A DNA stretch of 64,000 bases from Osmia lignaria lignaria (Eukaryota > Arthropoda > Insecta > Hymenoptera > Megachilidae): positions 5,519,501 through 5,583,500 of the forward strand of contig NW_027478166.1 in NCBI RefSeq assembly GCF_051020975.1, read 5' to 3'. Positions 11,001-25,437 of this stretch are shown one piece after another. A model generated the notes under the pieces. That model did no database searches. It saw only the letters and a list, made by a program, of their open reading frames with translations, and had not been told where the DNA came from. Made by a program: the position numbers and the translations under genes. Within the stretch, counting starts at the first letter, position 1. Every line of letters begins with the position of its first letter.

Positions 11001-13202
11001 ACTCTGCACTAGTGCGAGCCGCAAATGCCACTTCCAGCTTAGCTGTGCAGAAGAAGAACAACAAGAAGAAGAAATATCTCGAAATATGTCCGTCAGGCCC
11101 CTTCCCTTGAGATATATCTGCAAATATCTCGGAAACGAAGAGAGCTATGGCAAAATGTTAAGAGACCTTTTCTGTAGAGAATTAAGTTTCCTACTTTTTA
11201 TGTTCTATGATATTTTTTGATCAGATGCGTAGTTCTCGAGATATATCAAGATATTTAAAAGTTCCGAAGTCGCACCAACATAATAGAGATACAGAAACAC
11301 CGTGGCCCCCTTCTTTGAGATAACTCTGCACTATTGCGAGCTGCAAATGCCACTTCCAGCTTAGCTGTGCAGAAGAAGAACAACAAGAAGAAGAAATATC
11401 TCGAAATATGTCCGTCAGGCCCCTTCCCTTGAGATATATCTGCAAATATCTCGGAAACGAAGCGAGCTATGGCAAAATGTTAGGAGAACTTTTTTGTAGA
11501 GAATTATGTTTCCTACAATTTATGTTCTATGATATTTTTTGATCAGAAGCGTAGTTTTCGAGATATATCGAGATATTTAAAAGTTCCGAAGCCGCACCAA
11601 CATAATAGAGATACAGAAACACCGTGGCCCCTTTCTTTGAGATAACTGTGCACTAGTGCGAGCCGCAAATGCCACTTCCAGCTTAGCTGTGCAGAAGAAG
11701 AACAACAAGAAGAAGAAATATCTCGAAATATGTCCGTCAGGCCCCTTCCCTTGAGATAAATCTGCAAATATCTCGGAAACGAAGCGAGCTATGGCAAAAT
11801 GATAAGAGACCGTTTTTGTAGAGAATTAAGTTTCCTACTTTTTATGTTCTATGATATTTTTTGATCAGATGCGTAGTTCTCGAGATATATCAAGATAGTT
11901 AAAAGTTCCGAAGCCGCACCAACATAATAGAGATACAGAAACACCGTGGCCCCTTTCTTTGAGATAATTCTGCACTATTGCGAGCTGCAAATGTCACTTC
12001 CAGCTTAGCTGTGCAGAAGAAGAACAACAAGAATAAGAAATATCTCGAAATATGTCCGTCAGGCCCCTTCCCTTGAGATAAATCTGCAAATATCTCGGAA
12101 ACGAAGCGAGCTATGGCAAAATGTTAAGAGACCTTATTTGTAGAGAATTATGTTTCCTACAATTTATGTTCTATGATATTTTTTGATCAGAAGCGTAGTT
12201 TTCGAGATATATCGAGATATTTAAAAGTTCCGAAGCCGCACCCACATAATAGAGATACAGAAACACCGTGGCCCCTTTCTTTGAGATAACTGTGCACTAG
12301 TGCGAGCCGCAAATGCCACTTCCAGCTTAGCTGTGCAGAAGAAGAACAACAAGAAGAAGAAATATCTCGAAATATGTCCGTCAGGCCCCTTCCCTTGAGA
12401 TAAATCTGCAAATATCTCGGAAACGAAGAGAGCTATGGCAAAATGTTAAGAGACCTTTTTTGTAGAGAATTATGTTTCCTACAATTTATGTTCTATGATA
12501 TTTTTTGATCAGAAGCGTAGTTTTCGAGATATATCGAGATATTTAAAAGTTCCGAAGCCGCACCAACATAATAGAGATACAGAAACACCGTGGCCCCTTT
12601 CTTTGAGATAACTCTGCACTAGTGCGAGCCGCAAATGCCACTTCCAGCTTAGCTGTGCAGAAGAAGAACAACAAGAAGAAGAAATATCTCGAAATATGTC
12701 CGTTAGGCCCCTTCCCTTGAGATAAACCTGCAAATATCTCGGAAACGAAGCGAGCTATGGCAAAATGTTAAGAGACCTTTTTTGTAGAGAATTAAGTTTC
12801 CTACTTTTTATGTTCTATGATATTTTTTGATCAGATGCGTAGTTTTCGAGGTATATCGAGATATTTAAAAGTTCCGAAGCCGCACCAACATAATAGAGAT
12901 ACAGAAACACCGTGGCCCCTTTCTTTGAGATAACTGTGCACTAGTGCGAGCCGCAAATGCCACTTCCAGCTTAGCTGTGCAGAAGAAGAACAACAAGAAG
13001 AAGAAATATCTCGAAATATGTCCGTCAGGCCCCTTCCCTTGAGATAAATCTGCAAATATCTCGGAAACGAAGCGAGCTATGGCAAAATGTTAAGAGACCG
13101 TTTTTGTAGAGAATTAAGTTTCCTACTTTTTATGTTCTATGATATTTTTTGATCAGATGCGTAGTTCTCGAGATATATCAAGATATTTAAAAGTTCCGAA
13201 GC
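8051..13202. repeat. 16-monomer segment: 8-monomer unit copies 2 and 3
   Basis: The first half (8051-10626) is the second copy of the 2576-bp unit, faithful to about 9879. The second half lacks the anchor pair, but 9460-10512 recurs at 12036-13088, again at an offset of 2576, with one noted difference (CGAGGTATATCG at about 12848). The same eight-monomer period therefore continues while monomer content has been exchanged. Several monomers carry CACCCACATAATAG (about 9663 and 12239) or TAGTTAAAAG with GATAATTCTGC (about 8998, 10609 and 11895). Confidence 0.7.
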
Positions 13203-16200
13203 CGCACCAACATAATAGAGATACAGAAACACCGTGGCCCCTTTCTTTGAGATAACTCTGCACTATTGCGAGCTGCAAATGCCACTTCCAGCTTAGCTGT
13301 GCAGAAGAAAAACAACAAGAATAAGAAATATCTCGAAATATGTCCGTCAGGCCCCTTCCCTTGAGATAAATCTGCAAATATCTCGGAAACGAAGAGAGCT
13401 ATGGCAAAATGTTAAGAGACCTTTTCTGTAGAGAATTAAGTTTCCTACTTTTTATGTTCTATGATATTTTTTGATGAGATGCGTAGTTCTCGAGATATAT
13501 CAAGATATTTAAAAGTTCCGAAGCCGCACCAACATAATAGAGATACAGAAACACCGTGGCCCCCTTCTTTGAGATAACTCTGCACTATTGCGAGCTGCAA
13601 ATGCCACTTCCAGCTTAGCTGTGCAGAAGAAGAACAACAAGAAGAAGAAATATCTCGAAATATGTCCGTCATGCCCCTTCCCTTGAGATAAATCTGCAAA
13701 TATCTCGGAAACGAAGCGAGCTATGGCAAAATGTTAAGAGACCTTTTTTGTAGAGAATTTGGTTTCCTACTTTTTATGTTCTATGATATTTTTTGATCAG
13801 ATACGTAGTTCTCGAGATATATCAAGATAGTTAAAAGTTCCGAAGCCGCACCAACATAATAGAGATACAGAAACACCGTGGCCCCTTTCTTTGAGATAAT
13901 TCTGCACTATTGCGAGCTGCAAATGCCACTTCCAGCTTAGCTGTGCAGAAGAAGAACAACAAGAATAAGAAATATCTCGAAATATGTCCGTCAGGCCCCT
14001 TCCCTTGAGATAAATCTGCAAATATCTCGGAAACGAAGAGAGCTATGGCAAAATGTTGAGAGACCTTTTTTGTAGAGAATTAAGTTTCCTACTATTTATG
14101 TTCTATGATATTTTTTGATCAGATGCGTAGTTCTCGAGATATATCAAGATATTTAAAAGTTCCGAAGCCGCACCAACATAATAGAGATACAGAAACACCG
14201 TGGCCCCTTTCTTTGAGATAACTCTGCACTAGTGCGAGCCGCAAATGCCACTTCCAGCTTAGCAGTGCAGAAGAAGAACAACAAGAAGAAGAAATATCTC
14301 GAAATATGTCCGTCAGGCCCCTTGCCTTGAGATAAATCTGCAAATATCTCGGAAACGAAGCGAGCTATGGCAAAATGTTAAGAGACCGTTTTTGTAGAGA
14401 ATTAAGTTTCCTACTTTTTATGTTCTATGATATTTTTTGATCAGAAGCGTAGTTTTCGAGATATATCGAGATATTTAAAAGTTCCGAAGCCGCACCAACA
14501 TAATAGAGATACAGAAACACCGTGGCCCCTTTCTTTGAGATAACTGTGCACTAGTGCGAGCCGCAAATGCCACTTCCAGCTTAGCTGTGCAGAAGAAGAA
14601 CAACAAGAAGAAGAAGTATCTCGAAATATGTCCGTCAGGCCCCTTCCCTTGAGATAAATCTGCAAATATCTCGGAAACGAAGCGAGCTATGGCAAAATGT
14701 TGAGAGACCTTTTTTGTAGAGAATTAAGTTTCCTACTATTTATGTTCTATGATATTTTTTGATCAGATGCGTAGTTCTCGAGATATATCAAGATATTTAA
14801 AAGTTCCGAAGCCGCACCAACATAATAGAGATACAGAAACACCGTGGCCCCTTTCTTTGAGATAACTCTGCACTAGTGCGAGCCGCAAATGCCACTTCCA
14901 GCTTAGCTGTGCAGAAGAAGAACAACAAGAAGAAGAAATATCTCGAAATATGTCCGTCAGGCCCCTTCCCTTGAGATAAATCTGCAAATATCTCGGAAAC
15001 GAAGCGAGCTATGGCAAAATGTTAAGAGACCTTATTTGTAGAGAATTATGTTTCCTACAATTTATGTTCTATGATATTTTTTGATCAGAAGCGTAGTTTT
15101 CGAGATATATCGAGATATTTAAAAGTTCCGAAGCCGCACCCACATAATAGAGATACAGAAACACCGTGGCCCCTTTCTTTGAGATAACTGTGCACTAGTG
15201 CGAGCCGCAAATGCCACTTCCAGCTTAGCTGTGCAGAAGAAGAACAACAAGAAGAAGAAATATCTCGAAATATGTCCGTCAGGCCCCTTCCCTTGAGATA
15301 AATCTGCAAATATCTCGGAAACGAAGAGAGCTATGGCAAAATGTTAAGAGACCTTTTTTGTAGAGAATTATGTTTCCTACAATTTATGTTCTATGATATT
15401 TTTTGATCAGATGCGTAGTTTTCGAGATATATCGAGATATTTAAAAGTTCCGAAGCCGCACCAACATAATAGAGATACAGAAACACCGTGGCCCCTTTCT
15501 TTGAGATAACTGTGCACTAGTGCGAGCCGCAAATGCCACTTCCAGCTTAGCTGTGCAGAAGAAGAACAACAAGAAGAAGAAATATCTCGAAATATGTCCG
15601 TCAGGCCCCTTCCCTTGAGATAAATCTGCAAATATCTCGGAAACGAAGCGAGCTATGGCAAAATGATAAGAGACCGTTTTTGTAGAGAATTAAGTTTCCT
15701 ACTTTTTATGTTCTATGATATTTTTTGATCAGATACGTAGTTCTCGAGATATATCAAGATAGTTAAAAGTTCCGAAGCCGCACCAACATAATAGAGATAC
15801 AGAAACACCGTGGCCCCTTTCTTTGAGATAATTCTGCACTATTGCGAGCTGCAAATGCCACTTCCAGCTTAGCTGTGCAGAAGAAGAACAACAAGAATAA
15901 GAAATATCTCGAAATATGTCCGTCAGGCCCCTTCCCTTGAGATAAATCTGCAAATATCTCGGAAACGAAGAGAGCTATGGCAAAATGTTGAGAGACCTTT
16001 TTTGTAGAGAATTAAGTTTCCTACTATTTATGTTCTATGATATTTTTTGATCAGATGCGTAGTTCTCGAGATATATCAAGATATTTAAAAGTTCCGAAGC
16101 CGCACCAACATAATAGAGATACAGAAACACCGTGGCCCCTTTCTTTGAGATAACTCTGCACCAGTGCGAGCCGCAAATGCCACTTCCAGCTTAGCTGTGC

Positions 16201-16744
16201 AGAAGAAGAACAACAAGAAGAAGAAATATCTCGAAATATGTCCGTCAGGCCCCTTCCCTTGAGATAAATCTGCAAATATCTCGGAAACGAAGCGAGCTAT
16301 GGCAAAATGTTAAGAGACCTTATTTGTAGAGAATTATGTTTCCTACAATTTATGTTCTATGATATTTTTTGATCAGAAGCGTAGTTTTCGAGATATATCG
16401 AGATATTTAAAAGTTCCGAAGCCGCACCCACATAATAGAGATACAGAAACACCGTGGCCCCTTTCTTTGAGATAACTGTGCACTAGTGCGAGCCGCAAAT
16501 GCCACTTCCAGCTTAGCTGTGCAGAAGAAGAACAACAAGAAGAAGAAATATCTCGAAATATGTCCGTCAGGCCCCTTCCCTTGAGATAAATCTGCAAATA
16601 TCTCGGAAACGAAGAGAGCTATGGCAAAATGTTAAGAGACCTTTTCTGTAGAGAATTAAGTTTCCTACTTTTTATGTTCTATGATATTTTTTGATCAGAT
16701 GCGTAGTTCTCGAGATATATCAAGATATTTAAAAGTTCCGAAGC
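13203..16744. repeat. 11-monomer segment (3542 bp) between anchor pairs
   Basis: Starts with the anchor pair (TGATGAG at 13473) and ends before the next at 16745. It reuses known monomers in a new order. Monomers around 15407-16275 correspond to 10255-11123 at an offset of 5152 bp (16 monomers), and the CACCCACATAATAG monomer appears twice (about 15137 and 16425). Unique changes include GAATTTGGTTTCC (about 13756), AGCAGTGCAG (about 14262) and GAAGTATCTCG (about 14614). Rearrangement of the eight-monomer unit by unequal exchange is the simplest reading. Confidence 0.65.
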
Positions 16745-19700
16745 CGCACCAACATAATAGAGATACAGAAACACCGTGGCCCCTTTCTTTGAGATAACTC
16801 TGCACTATTGCGAGCTGCAAATGCCACTTCCAGCTTAGCTGTGCAGAAGAAGAACAACAAGAATAAGAAATATCTCGAAATATGTCCGTCAGGCCCCTTC
16901 CCTTGAGATAAATCTGCAAATATCTCGGAAACGAAGAGAGCTATGGCAAAATGTTAAGAGACCTTTTCTGTAGAGAATTAAGTTTCCTACTTTTTATGTT
17001 CTATGATATTTTTTGATGAGATGCGTAGTTCTCGAGATATATCAAGATATTTAAAAGTTCCGAAGCCGCACCAACATAATAGAGATACAGAAACACCGTG
17101 GCCCCCTTCTTTGAGATAACTCTGCACTATTGCGAGCTGCAAATGCCACTTCCAGCTTAGCTGTGCAGAAGAAGAACAACAAGAAGAAGAAATATCTCGA
17201 AATATGTCCGTCATGCCCCTTCCCTTGAGATAAATCTGCAAATATCTCGGAAACGAAGCGAGCTATGGCAAAATGTTAAGAGACCTTTTTTGTAGAGAAT
17301 TAAGTTTCCTACTTTTTATGTTCTATCATATATTTTGATCAGATGCGTAGTTCTCGAGATATATCAAGATATTTAAAAGTTCCGAAGCCGCACCAACATA
17401 ATAGAGATACAGAAACACCGTGGCCCCTTTCTTTGAGATAACTCTGCACTAGTGCGAGCCGCAAATGCCACTTCCAGCTTAGCTGTGCAGAAGAAGAACA
17501 ACAAGAAGAAGAAATATCTCGAAATATGTCCGTTAGGCCCCTTCCCTTGAGATAAACCTGCAAATATCTCGGAAACGAAGCGAGCTATGGCAAAATGTTA
17601 AGAGACCTTTTTTGTAGAGAATTAAGTTTCCTACTTTTTATGTTCTATGATATTTTTTGATCAGATGCGTAGTTCTCGAGATATATCAAGATATTTAAAA
17701 GTTCCGAAGCCGCACCAACATAATAGAGATACAGAAACACCGTGGCCCCTTTCTTTGAGATGACTCTGCACTATTGCGAGCTGCAAATGCCACTTCCAGC
17801 TTAGCTGTGCAGAAGAAGATCAACAAGAAGAAGAAATATCTCGAAATATGTCCGTCAGGCCCCTTCCCTTGAGATAAATCTGCAAATATCTCGGAAACGA
17901 AGAGAGCTATGGCAAAATGTTAAGAGACCTTTTTTGTAGAGAATTAAGTTTCCTACAATTTATGTTCTATGATATTTTTTGATCAGAAGCGTAGTTTTCG
18001 AGATATATCGAGATATTTAAAAGTTCCGAAGCCGCACCAACATAATAGAGATACAGAAACACCGTGGCCCCTTTCTTTGAGATAACTTTGCACTATTGCG
18101 AGCTGTAAATGCCACTTTCAGCTTAGCTGTGCAGAAGAAGAACAACAAGAAGAAGAAATATCTCGAAATATGTCCGTCAGGCCCCTTCCCTTGAGATAAA
18201 TCTGCAAATATCTCGGAAACGAAGCGAGCTATGGCAAAATGTTAAGAGACCTTTTTTGTAGAGAATTAAGTTTCCTACTTTTTATGTTCTATGATATTTT
18301 TTGATCAGATGCGTAGTTCTCGAGATATATCAAGATATTTAAAAGTTCCGGAGCCGCACCAACATAATAGAGATACAGAAACACCGTGGCCCCTTTCTTT
18401 GAGATAACACTGCACTAGTGCGAGCCGCAAATGCCACTTCCAGCTTAGCTGTGCAGAAGAAGAACAACAAGAAGAAGAAATATCTCGAAATATGTCCGTC
18501 AGGCCCCTTCCCTTGAGATAAATCTGCAAATATCTCGGAAACGAAGCGAGCTATGGCAAAATGTTAAGAGACCTTTTTTGTAGAGAATTAAGTTTCCTAC
18601 TTATTATGTTCTATGATATTTTTTGATCAGATGCGTAGTTCTCGAGATATATCAAGATATTTAAAAGTTCCGAAGCCGCACCAACAGAATAGAGATACAG
18701 AAACACCGTGGCTCCTTTCTTTGAGATAACTCTGCGCTATTGCGAGCTGGAAATGCCACTTCCAGCTTAGCTGTGCAGAAGAAGTACAACAAGAAGAAGA
18801 AATATCTCGAAATATGTCCGTCAGGCCCCTTCCCTTGAGATATATCTGCAAATATCTCGGAAACGAAGCGAGCTATGGCAAAATGTTAAGAGACCTTTTT
18901 TGTAGAGAATTAAGTTTCCTACTTTTTATGTTCTATGATATTTTTTGATCAGATGCGTAGTTCTCGAGATATATCAAGATATTTAAAAGTTCCGAAGCCG
19001 CACCAACATAATAGAGATACAGAAACTCCGTGGCCCCTTTCTTTGAGATAACTCTGCACTAGTGCGAGCCGCAAATGCCACTTCCAGCTTAGCGGTGCAG
19101 AAGAACAACAACAAGAAGACGAAATATCTCGAAATATGTCCGTCAGGCCCCTTGCCTTGAGATAAACCTGCAAATATCTCGGAAACGAAGCGAGCTATGG
19201 CAAAATGTTAAGAGACCTTTTTTGTAGAGAATTAAGTTTCCTACTTTTTATGTTCTATGATATTTTTTGATCAGATGCGTAGTTCTCGAGATATATCAAG
19301 ATATTTAAAAGTTCCGAAGCCGCACCAACATAATAGAGATACAGAAACACCGTGGCCCCTTTCTTTGAGATAACTCTGCACTAGTGCGAGCCGCAAATGC
19401 CACTTCCAGCTTAGCGGTGCAGAAGAACAACAACAAGAAGAAGAAATATCTCGAAATATGTCCGTCAGGCCCCTTGCCTTGAGATAAATCTGCAAATATC
19501 TCGGAAACGAAGCGAGCTATGGCAAAATGTTAAGAGACCTTTTTTGTAGAGAATCATGTTTCCTACTTTTTATGTTCTATGATATTTTTTGATCAGACGC
19601 GTAGTTCTCGAGATATATCAAGATATTTAAAAGTTCCGAAGCCGCACCAACATAATAGAGATACAGAAACACCGTCGCCCCTTTCTTTGAGATAACTTTG

Positions 19701-20929
19701 CACTATTGCGAGCTGTAAATGCCACTTCCAGCTTAGCTGTGCAGAAGAAGTACAACAAGAAGAAGAAATATCTCGAAATATGTCCGTCAGGCCCCTTCCC
19801 TTGAGATATATCTGCAAATATCTCGGAAACGAAGCGAGCTATGGCAAAATGTTAAGAGACCTTTTTTGTAGAGAATTAAGTTTCCTACTTTTTATGTTCT
19901 ATGATATTTTTTGATCAGATGCGTAGTTCTCGAGATATATCAAGATATTTAAAAGTTCCGAAGCCGCACCAACATAATAGAGATACAGAAACACCGTGGC
20001 CCCTTTCTTTGAGATAACTCTGCACTATTGCGAGCTGCAAATGCCACTTCCAGCTTAGCTGTGCAGATGAAGAACAACAAGAAGAAGAAATATCTCGAAA
20101 TATGTCCGTCAGGCCCCTTCCCTTGAGATAAATCTGCAAATATCTCGGAAACGAAGCGAGCTATGGCAAAATGTTAAGAGACCTTTTTTGTAGAGAATTA
20201 TGTTTCCTACAATTTATGTTCTATGATATTTTTTGATCAGAAGCGTAGTTTTCGAGATATATCGAGATATTTAAAAGTTCCGAAGCCGCACCAACATGAT
20301 AGAGATACAGAAACACCGTGGCCCCTTTCTTTGAGATAACGCTGCACTAGTGCGAGCCGCAAATGCCACTTCCAGCTTAGCTGTGCAGAAGAAGAACAAC
20401 AAGAAGAAGAAATATCTCGAAATATGTCCATCATGCCCCTTCCCTTGAGATAAATCTGCAAATATCTCGGAAACGAAGCGAGCTATGGCAAAATGTTAAG
20501 AGACCTTTTTTGTAGAGAATTAGGTTTCCTACTTTTTATGTTCTATGATATTTTTTGATCAGATGCGTAGTTTTCAGATATATCGGGATATTTAAAAGTT
20601 CCGAAGCCGCACCAACATAATAGAGATACAGAAACACCGTGGCCCCTTTCTTTGAGATAACTGTGCACTAGTGCGAGCCGCAAATGCCACTTCCAGCTTA
20701 GCTGTGCAGAAGAAGAACAACAAGAAGAAGAAATATCTCGAAATATGTCCGTCAGGCCCCTTCCCTTGAGATAAATCTGCAAATATCTCGGAAACGAAGC
20801 GAGCTATGGCAAAATGTTAAGAGACCGTTTTTGTAGAGAATTAAGTTTCCTACTTTTTATGTTCTATGATATTTTTTGATCAGATGCGTAGTTCTCGAGA
20901 TATATCAAGATATTTAAAAGTTCCGAAGC
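16745..20929. repeat. 13-monomer unit, diverged copy A of the 14-mer
   Basis: Runs from one anchor pair (TGATGAG at 17015) to the next. Its length is 4185 bp, 13 monomers minus the single base lost at about 20575 (TTTTCAGATATATCGGG). The order of rare monomers follows copies B and C: the TGTAAATGCC/TTTCAGC monomer at about 18108, the GCTGGAAATG monomer at about 18745 and the AGCGGTGCAG monomers at about 19090 and 19412. One monomer near 18.3 kb is missing relative to B. Private variants include GAAGATCAACAAG (about 17815), TTCCGGAGCC (about 18348) and ACTCCGTGG (about 19025). Confidence 0.65.
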
Positions 20930-23900
20930 CGCACCAACATAATAGAGATACAGAAACACCGTGGCCCCTTTCTTTGAGATAACTCTGCACTATTGCGAGC
21001 TGCAAATGCCACTTCCAGCTTAGCTGTGCAGAAGAAGAACAACAAGAATAAGAAATATCTCGAAATATGTCCGTCAGGCCCCTTCCCTTGAGATAAATCT
21101 GCAAATATCTCGGAAACGAAGAGAGCTATGGCAAAATGTTAAGAGACCTTTTCTGTAGAGAATTAAGTTTCCTACTTTTTATGTTCTATGATATTTTTTG
21201 ATGAGATGCGTAGGTCTCGAGATATATCAAGATATTTAAAAGTTCCGAAGCCGCACCAACATAATAGAGATACAGAAACACCGTGGCCCCCTTCTTTGAG
21301 ATAACTCTGCACTATTGCGAGCTGCAAATGCCACTTCCAGCTTAGCTGTGCAGAAGAAGAACAACAAGAAGAAGAAATATCTCGAAATATGTCCGTCATG
21401 CCCCTTCCCTTGAGATAAATCTGCAAATATCTCGGAAACGAAGCGAGCTATGGCAAAATGTTAAGAGACCTTTTTTGTAGAGAATTAAGTTTCCTACTTT
21501 TTATGTTCTATGATATTTTTTGATCAGATGCGTAGTTCTCGAGATATATCAAGATATTTAAAAGTTCCGAAGCCGCACCAACATAATAGAGATACAGAAA
21601 CACCGTGGCCCCTTTCTTTGAGATAACTCTGCACTAGTGCGAGCCGCAAATGCCACTTCCAGCTTAGCTGTGCAGAAGAAGAACAACAAGAAGAAGAAAT
21701 ATCTCGAAATATGTCCGTTAGGCCCCTTCCCTTGAGATAAACCTGCAAATATCTCGGAAACGAAGCGAGCTATGGCAAAGTGTTAAGAGACCTTTTTTGT
21801 AGAGAATTAAGTTTCCTACTTTTTATGTTCTATGATATTTTTTGATCAGATGCGTAGTTCTCGAGATATATCAAGATATTTAAAAGTTCCGAAGCCGCAC
21901 CAACATAATAGAGATACAGAAACACCGTGGCCCCTTTCTTTGAGATAACTCTGCACTATTGCGAGCTGCAAATGCCACTTCCAGCTTAGCTGTGCAGAAG
22001 AAGAACAACAAGAAGAAGAAATATCTCGAAATATGTCCGTCAGGCCCCTTCCCTTGAGATAAATCTGCAAATATCTCGGAAACGAAGAGAGCTATGGCAA
22101 AATGTTAAGAGACCTTTTTTGTAGAGAATTAAGTTTCCTACAATTTATGTTCTATGATATTTTTTGATCAGAAGCGTAGTTTTCGAGATATATCGAGATA
22201 TTTAAAAGTTCCGAAGCCGCACCAACATAATAGAGATACAGAAACACCGTGGCCCCTTTCTTTGAGATAACTTTGCACTATTGCGAGCTGTAAATGCCAC
22301 TTTCAGCTTAGCTGTGCAGAAGAAGAACAACAAGAAGAAGAAATATCTCGAAATATGTCCGTCAGGCCCCTTCCCTTGAGATATATCTGCAAATATCTCG
22401 GAAACGAAGCGAGCTATGGCAAAATGTTAAGAGACCTTTTTTGTAGAGAATTATGTTTCCTACAATTTATGTTCTATGATATTTTTTGATCAGAAGCGTA
22501 GTTTTCGAGATATATCGAGATATTTAAAAGTTCCGAAGCCGCACCAACATAATAGAGATACAGAAACACCGTGGCCCCTTTCTTTGAGATAACTCTGCAC
22601 TAGTGCGAGCCGCAAATGCCACTTCCAGCTTAGCTGTGCAGAAGAAGAACAACAAGAAGAAGAAATATCTCGAAATATGTCCGTCATGCCCCTTCCCTTG
22701 AGATAAATCTGCAAATATCTCGGAAACGAAGCGAGCTATGGCAAAATGTTAAGAGACCTTTTTTGTAGAGAATTAAGTTTCCTACTTTTTATGTTCTATG
22801 ATATTTTTTGATCAGATGCGTAGTTCTCGAGATATATCAAGATATTTAAAAGTTCCGAAGCCGCACCAACATAATAGAGATACAGAAACACCGTGGCCCC
22901 TTTCTTTGAGATAACGCTGCACTAGTGCGAGCCGCAAATGCCACTTCCAGCTTAGCTGTGCAGAAGAAGAACAACAAGAAGAAGAAATATCTCGAAATAT
23001 GTCCGTCAGGCCCCTTCCCTTGAGATAAATCTGCAAATATCTCGGAAACGAAGCGAGCTATGGCAAAATGTTAAGAGACCTTTTTTGTAGAGAATTAAGT
23101 TTCCTACTTATTATGTTCTATGATATTTTTTGATCAGATGCGTAGTTCTCGAGATATATCAAGATATTTAAAAGTTCCGAAGCCGCACCAACAGAATAGA
23201 GATACAGAAACACCGTGGCTCCTTTCTTTGAGATAACTCTGCGCTATTGCGAGCTGGAAATGCCACTTCCAGTTTAGCTGTGCAGAAGAAGAACAACAAG
23301 AAGAAGAAATATCTCGAAATATGTCCGTTAGGCCCCTTCCCTTGAGATAAACCTGCAAATATCTCGGAAACGAAGCGAGCTATGGCAAAATGTTAAGAGA
23401 CCTTTTTTGTAGAGAATTAAGTTTCCTACTTTTTATGTTCTATGATATTTTTTGATCAGATGCGTAGTTCTCGAGATATATCAAGATATTTAAAAGTTCC
23501 GAAGCCGCACCAACATAATAGAGATACAGAAACACCGTGGCCCCTTTCTTTGAGATAACTCTGCACTAGTGCGAGCCGCAAATGCCACTTCCAGCTTAGC
23601 GGTGCAGAAGAACAACAACAAGAAGACGAAATATCTCGAAATATGTCCGTCAGGCCCCTTGCCTTGAGATAAATCTGCAAATATCTCGGAAACGAAGCGA
23701 GCTATGGCAAAATGTTAAGAGACCTTTTTTGTAGAGAATTATGTTTCCTACTTTTTATGTTCTATGATATTTTTTGATCAGACGCGTAGTTCTCGAGATA
23801 TATCAAGATATTTAAAAGTTCCGAAGCCGCACCAACATAATAGAGATACAGAAACACCGTGGCCCCTTTCTTTGAGATAACGCTGCACTAGTGCGAGCCG

Positions 23901-25437
23901 CAAATGCCACTTCCAGCTTAGCTGTGCAGAAGAAGAACAACAAGAAGAAGAAATATCTCGAAATATGTCCGTCAGGCCCCTTCCCTTGAGATATATCTGC
24001 AAATATCTCGGAAACGAAGCGAGCTATGGCAAAATGTTAAGAGACCTTTTTTGTAGAGAATTAAGTTTCCTACTTTTTATGTTCTATGATATTTTTTGAT
24101 CAGATGCGTAGTTCTCGAGATATATCAAGATATTTAAAAGTTCCGAAGCCGCACCAACATAATAGAGATACAGAAACACCGTGGCCCCTTTCTTTGAGAT
24201 AACTCTGCACTAGTGCGAGCCGCAAATGCCACTTCCAGCTTAGCGGTGCAGAAGAACAACAACAAGAAGACGAAATATCTCGAAATATGTCCGTCAGGCC
24301 CCTTGCCTTGAGATAAATCTGCAAATATCTCGGAAACGAAGCGAGCTATGGCAAAATGTTAAGAGACCTTTTTTGTAGCGAATTATGTTTCCTACTTTTT
24401 ATGTTCTATGATATTTTTTGATCAGACGCGTAGTTCTCGAGATATATCAAGATATTTAAAAGTTCCGAAGCCGCACCAACATAATAGAGATACAGAAACA
24501 CCGTGGCCCCTTTCTTTGAGATAACGCTGCACTAGTGCGAGCCGCAAATGCCACTTCCAGCTTAGCTGTGCAGAAGAAGTACAACAAGAAGAAGAAATAT
24601 CTCGAAATATGTCCGTCAGGCCCATTCCCTTGAGATAAATCTGCAAATATCTCGGAAACGAAGCGAGCTATGGCAAAATGTTAAGAGACCTTTTTTGTAG
24701 AGAATTATGTTTCCTACTTTTTATGTTCTATGATATTTTTTGATCAGACGCGTAGTTCTCGAGATATATCAAGATATTTAAAAGTTCCGAAGCCGCACCA
24801 ACATAATAGAGATACAGAAACACCGTCGCCCCTTTCTTTGAGATAACTTTGCACTATTGCGAGCTGTAAATGCCACTTCCAGCTTAGCTGTGCAGAAGAA
24901 GTACAACAAGAAGAAGAAATATCTCGAAATATGTCCGTCAGGCCCCTTCCCTTGAGATATATCTGCAAATATCTCGGAAACGAAGCGAGCTATGGCAAAA
25001 TGTTAAGAGACCTTTTTTGTAGAGAATTAAGTTTCCTACTTTTTATGTTCTATGATATTTTTTGATCAGATGCGTAGTTCTCGAGATATATCAAGATATT
25101 TAAAAGTTCCGAAGCCGCACCAACATAATAGAGATACAGAAACACCGTGGCCCCTTTCTTTGAGATAACTCTGCACTAGTGCGAGCCGCAAATGCCACTT
25201 CCAGCTTAGCGGTGCAGAAGAACAACAACAAGAAGACGAAATATCTCGAAATATGTCCGTCAGGCCCCTTGCCTTGAGATAAATCTGCAAATATCTCGGA
25301 AACGAAGCGAGCTATGGCAAAATGTTAAGAGACCTTTTTTGTAGAGAATTATGTTTCCTACTTTTTATGTTCTATGATATTTTTTGATCAGATGCGTAGT
25401 TCTCGAGATATATCAAGATATTTAAAAGTTCCGAAGC
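20930..25437. repeat. 14-monomer higher-order unit, copy B (4508 bp)
   Basis: Bases from about 20840 to 25210 match about 25348-29718 at an offset of 4508 bp, exactly 14 monomers. By eye I found very few differences: TAGGTCTCGAG at about 21212 (TAGTTCTCGAG in C), ACTAGTGCG at about 21637 (ACTAGCGCG in C) and GTAGCGAATT at about 24377 (GTAGAGAATT in C). The unit starts with the anchor pair (TGATGAG at 21200). Such high identity implies a recent duplication. The match breaks at 25210, inside the monomer with AGCGGTGCAG. Confidence 0.85.

Noticed and set aside
20560..20590. CENP-B-box-like sequence near TTTTCAGATATATCGGG
   Set aside because: The essential pattern TTCG....A..CGGG is not met: the first G is deleted here, and other monomers lack CGGG at the right spacing.
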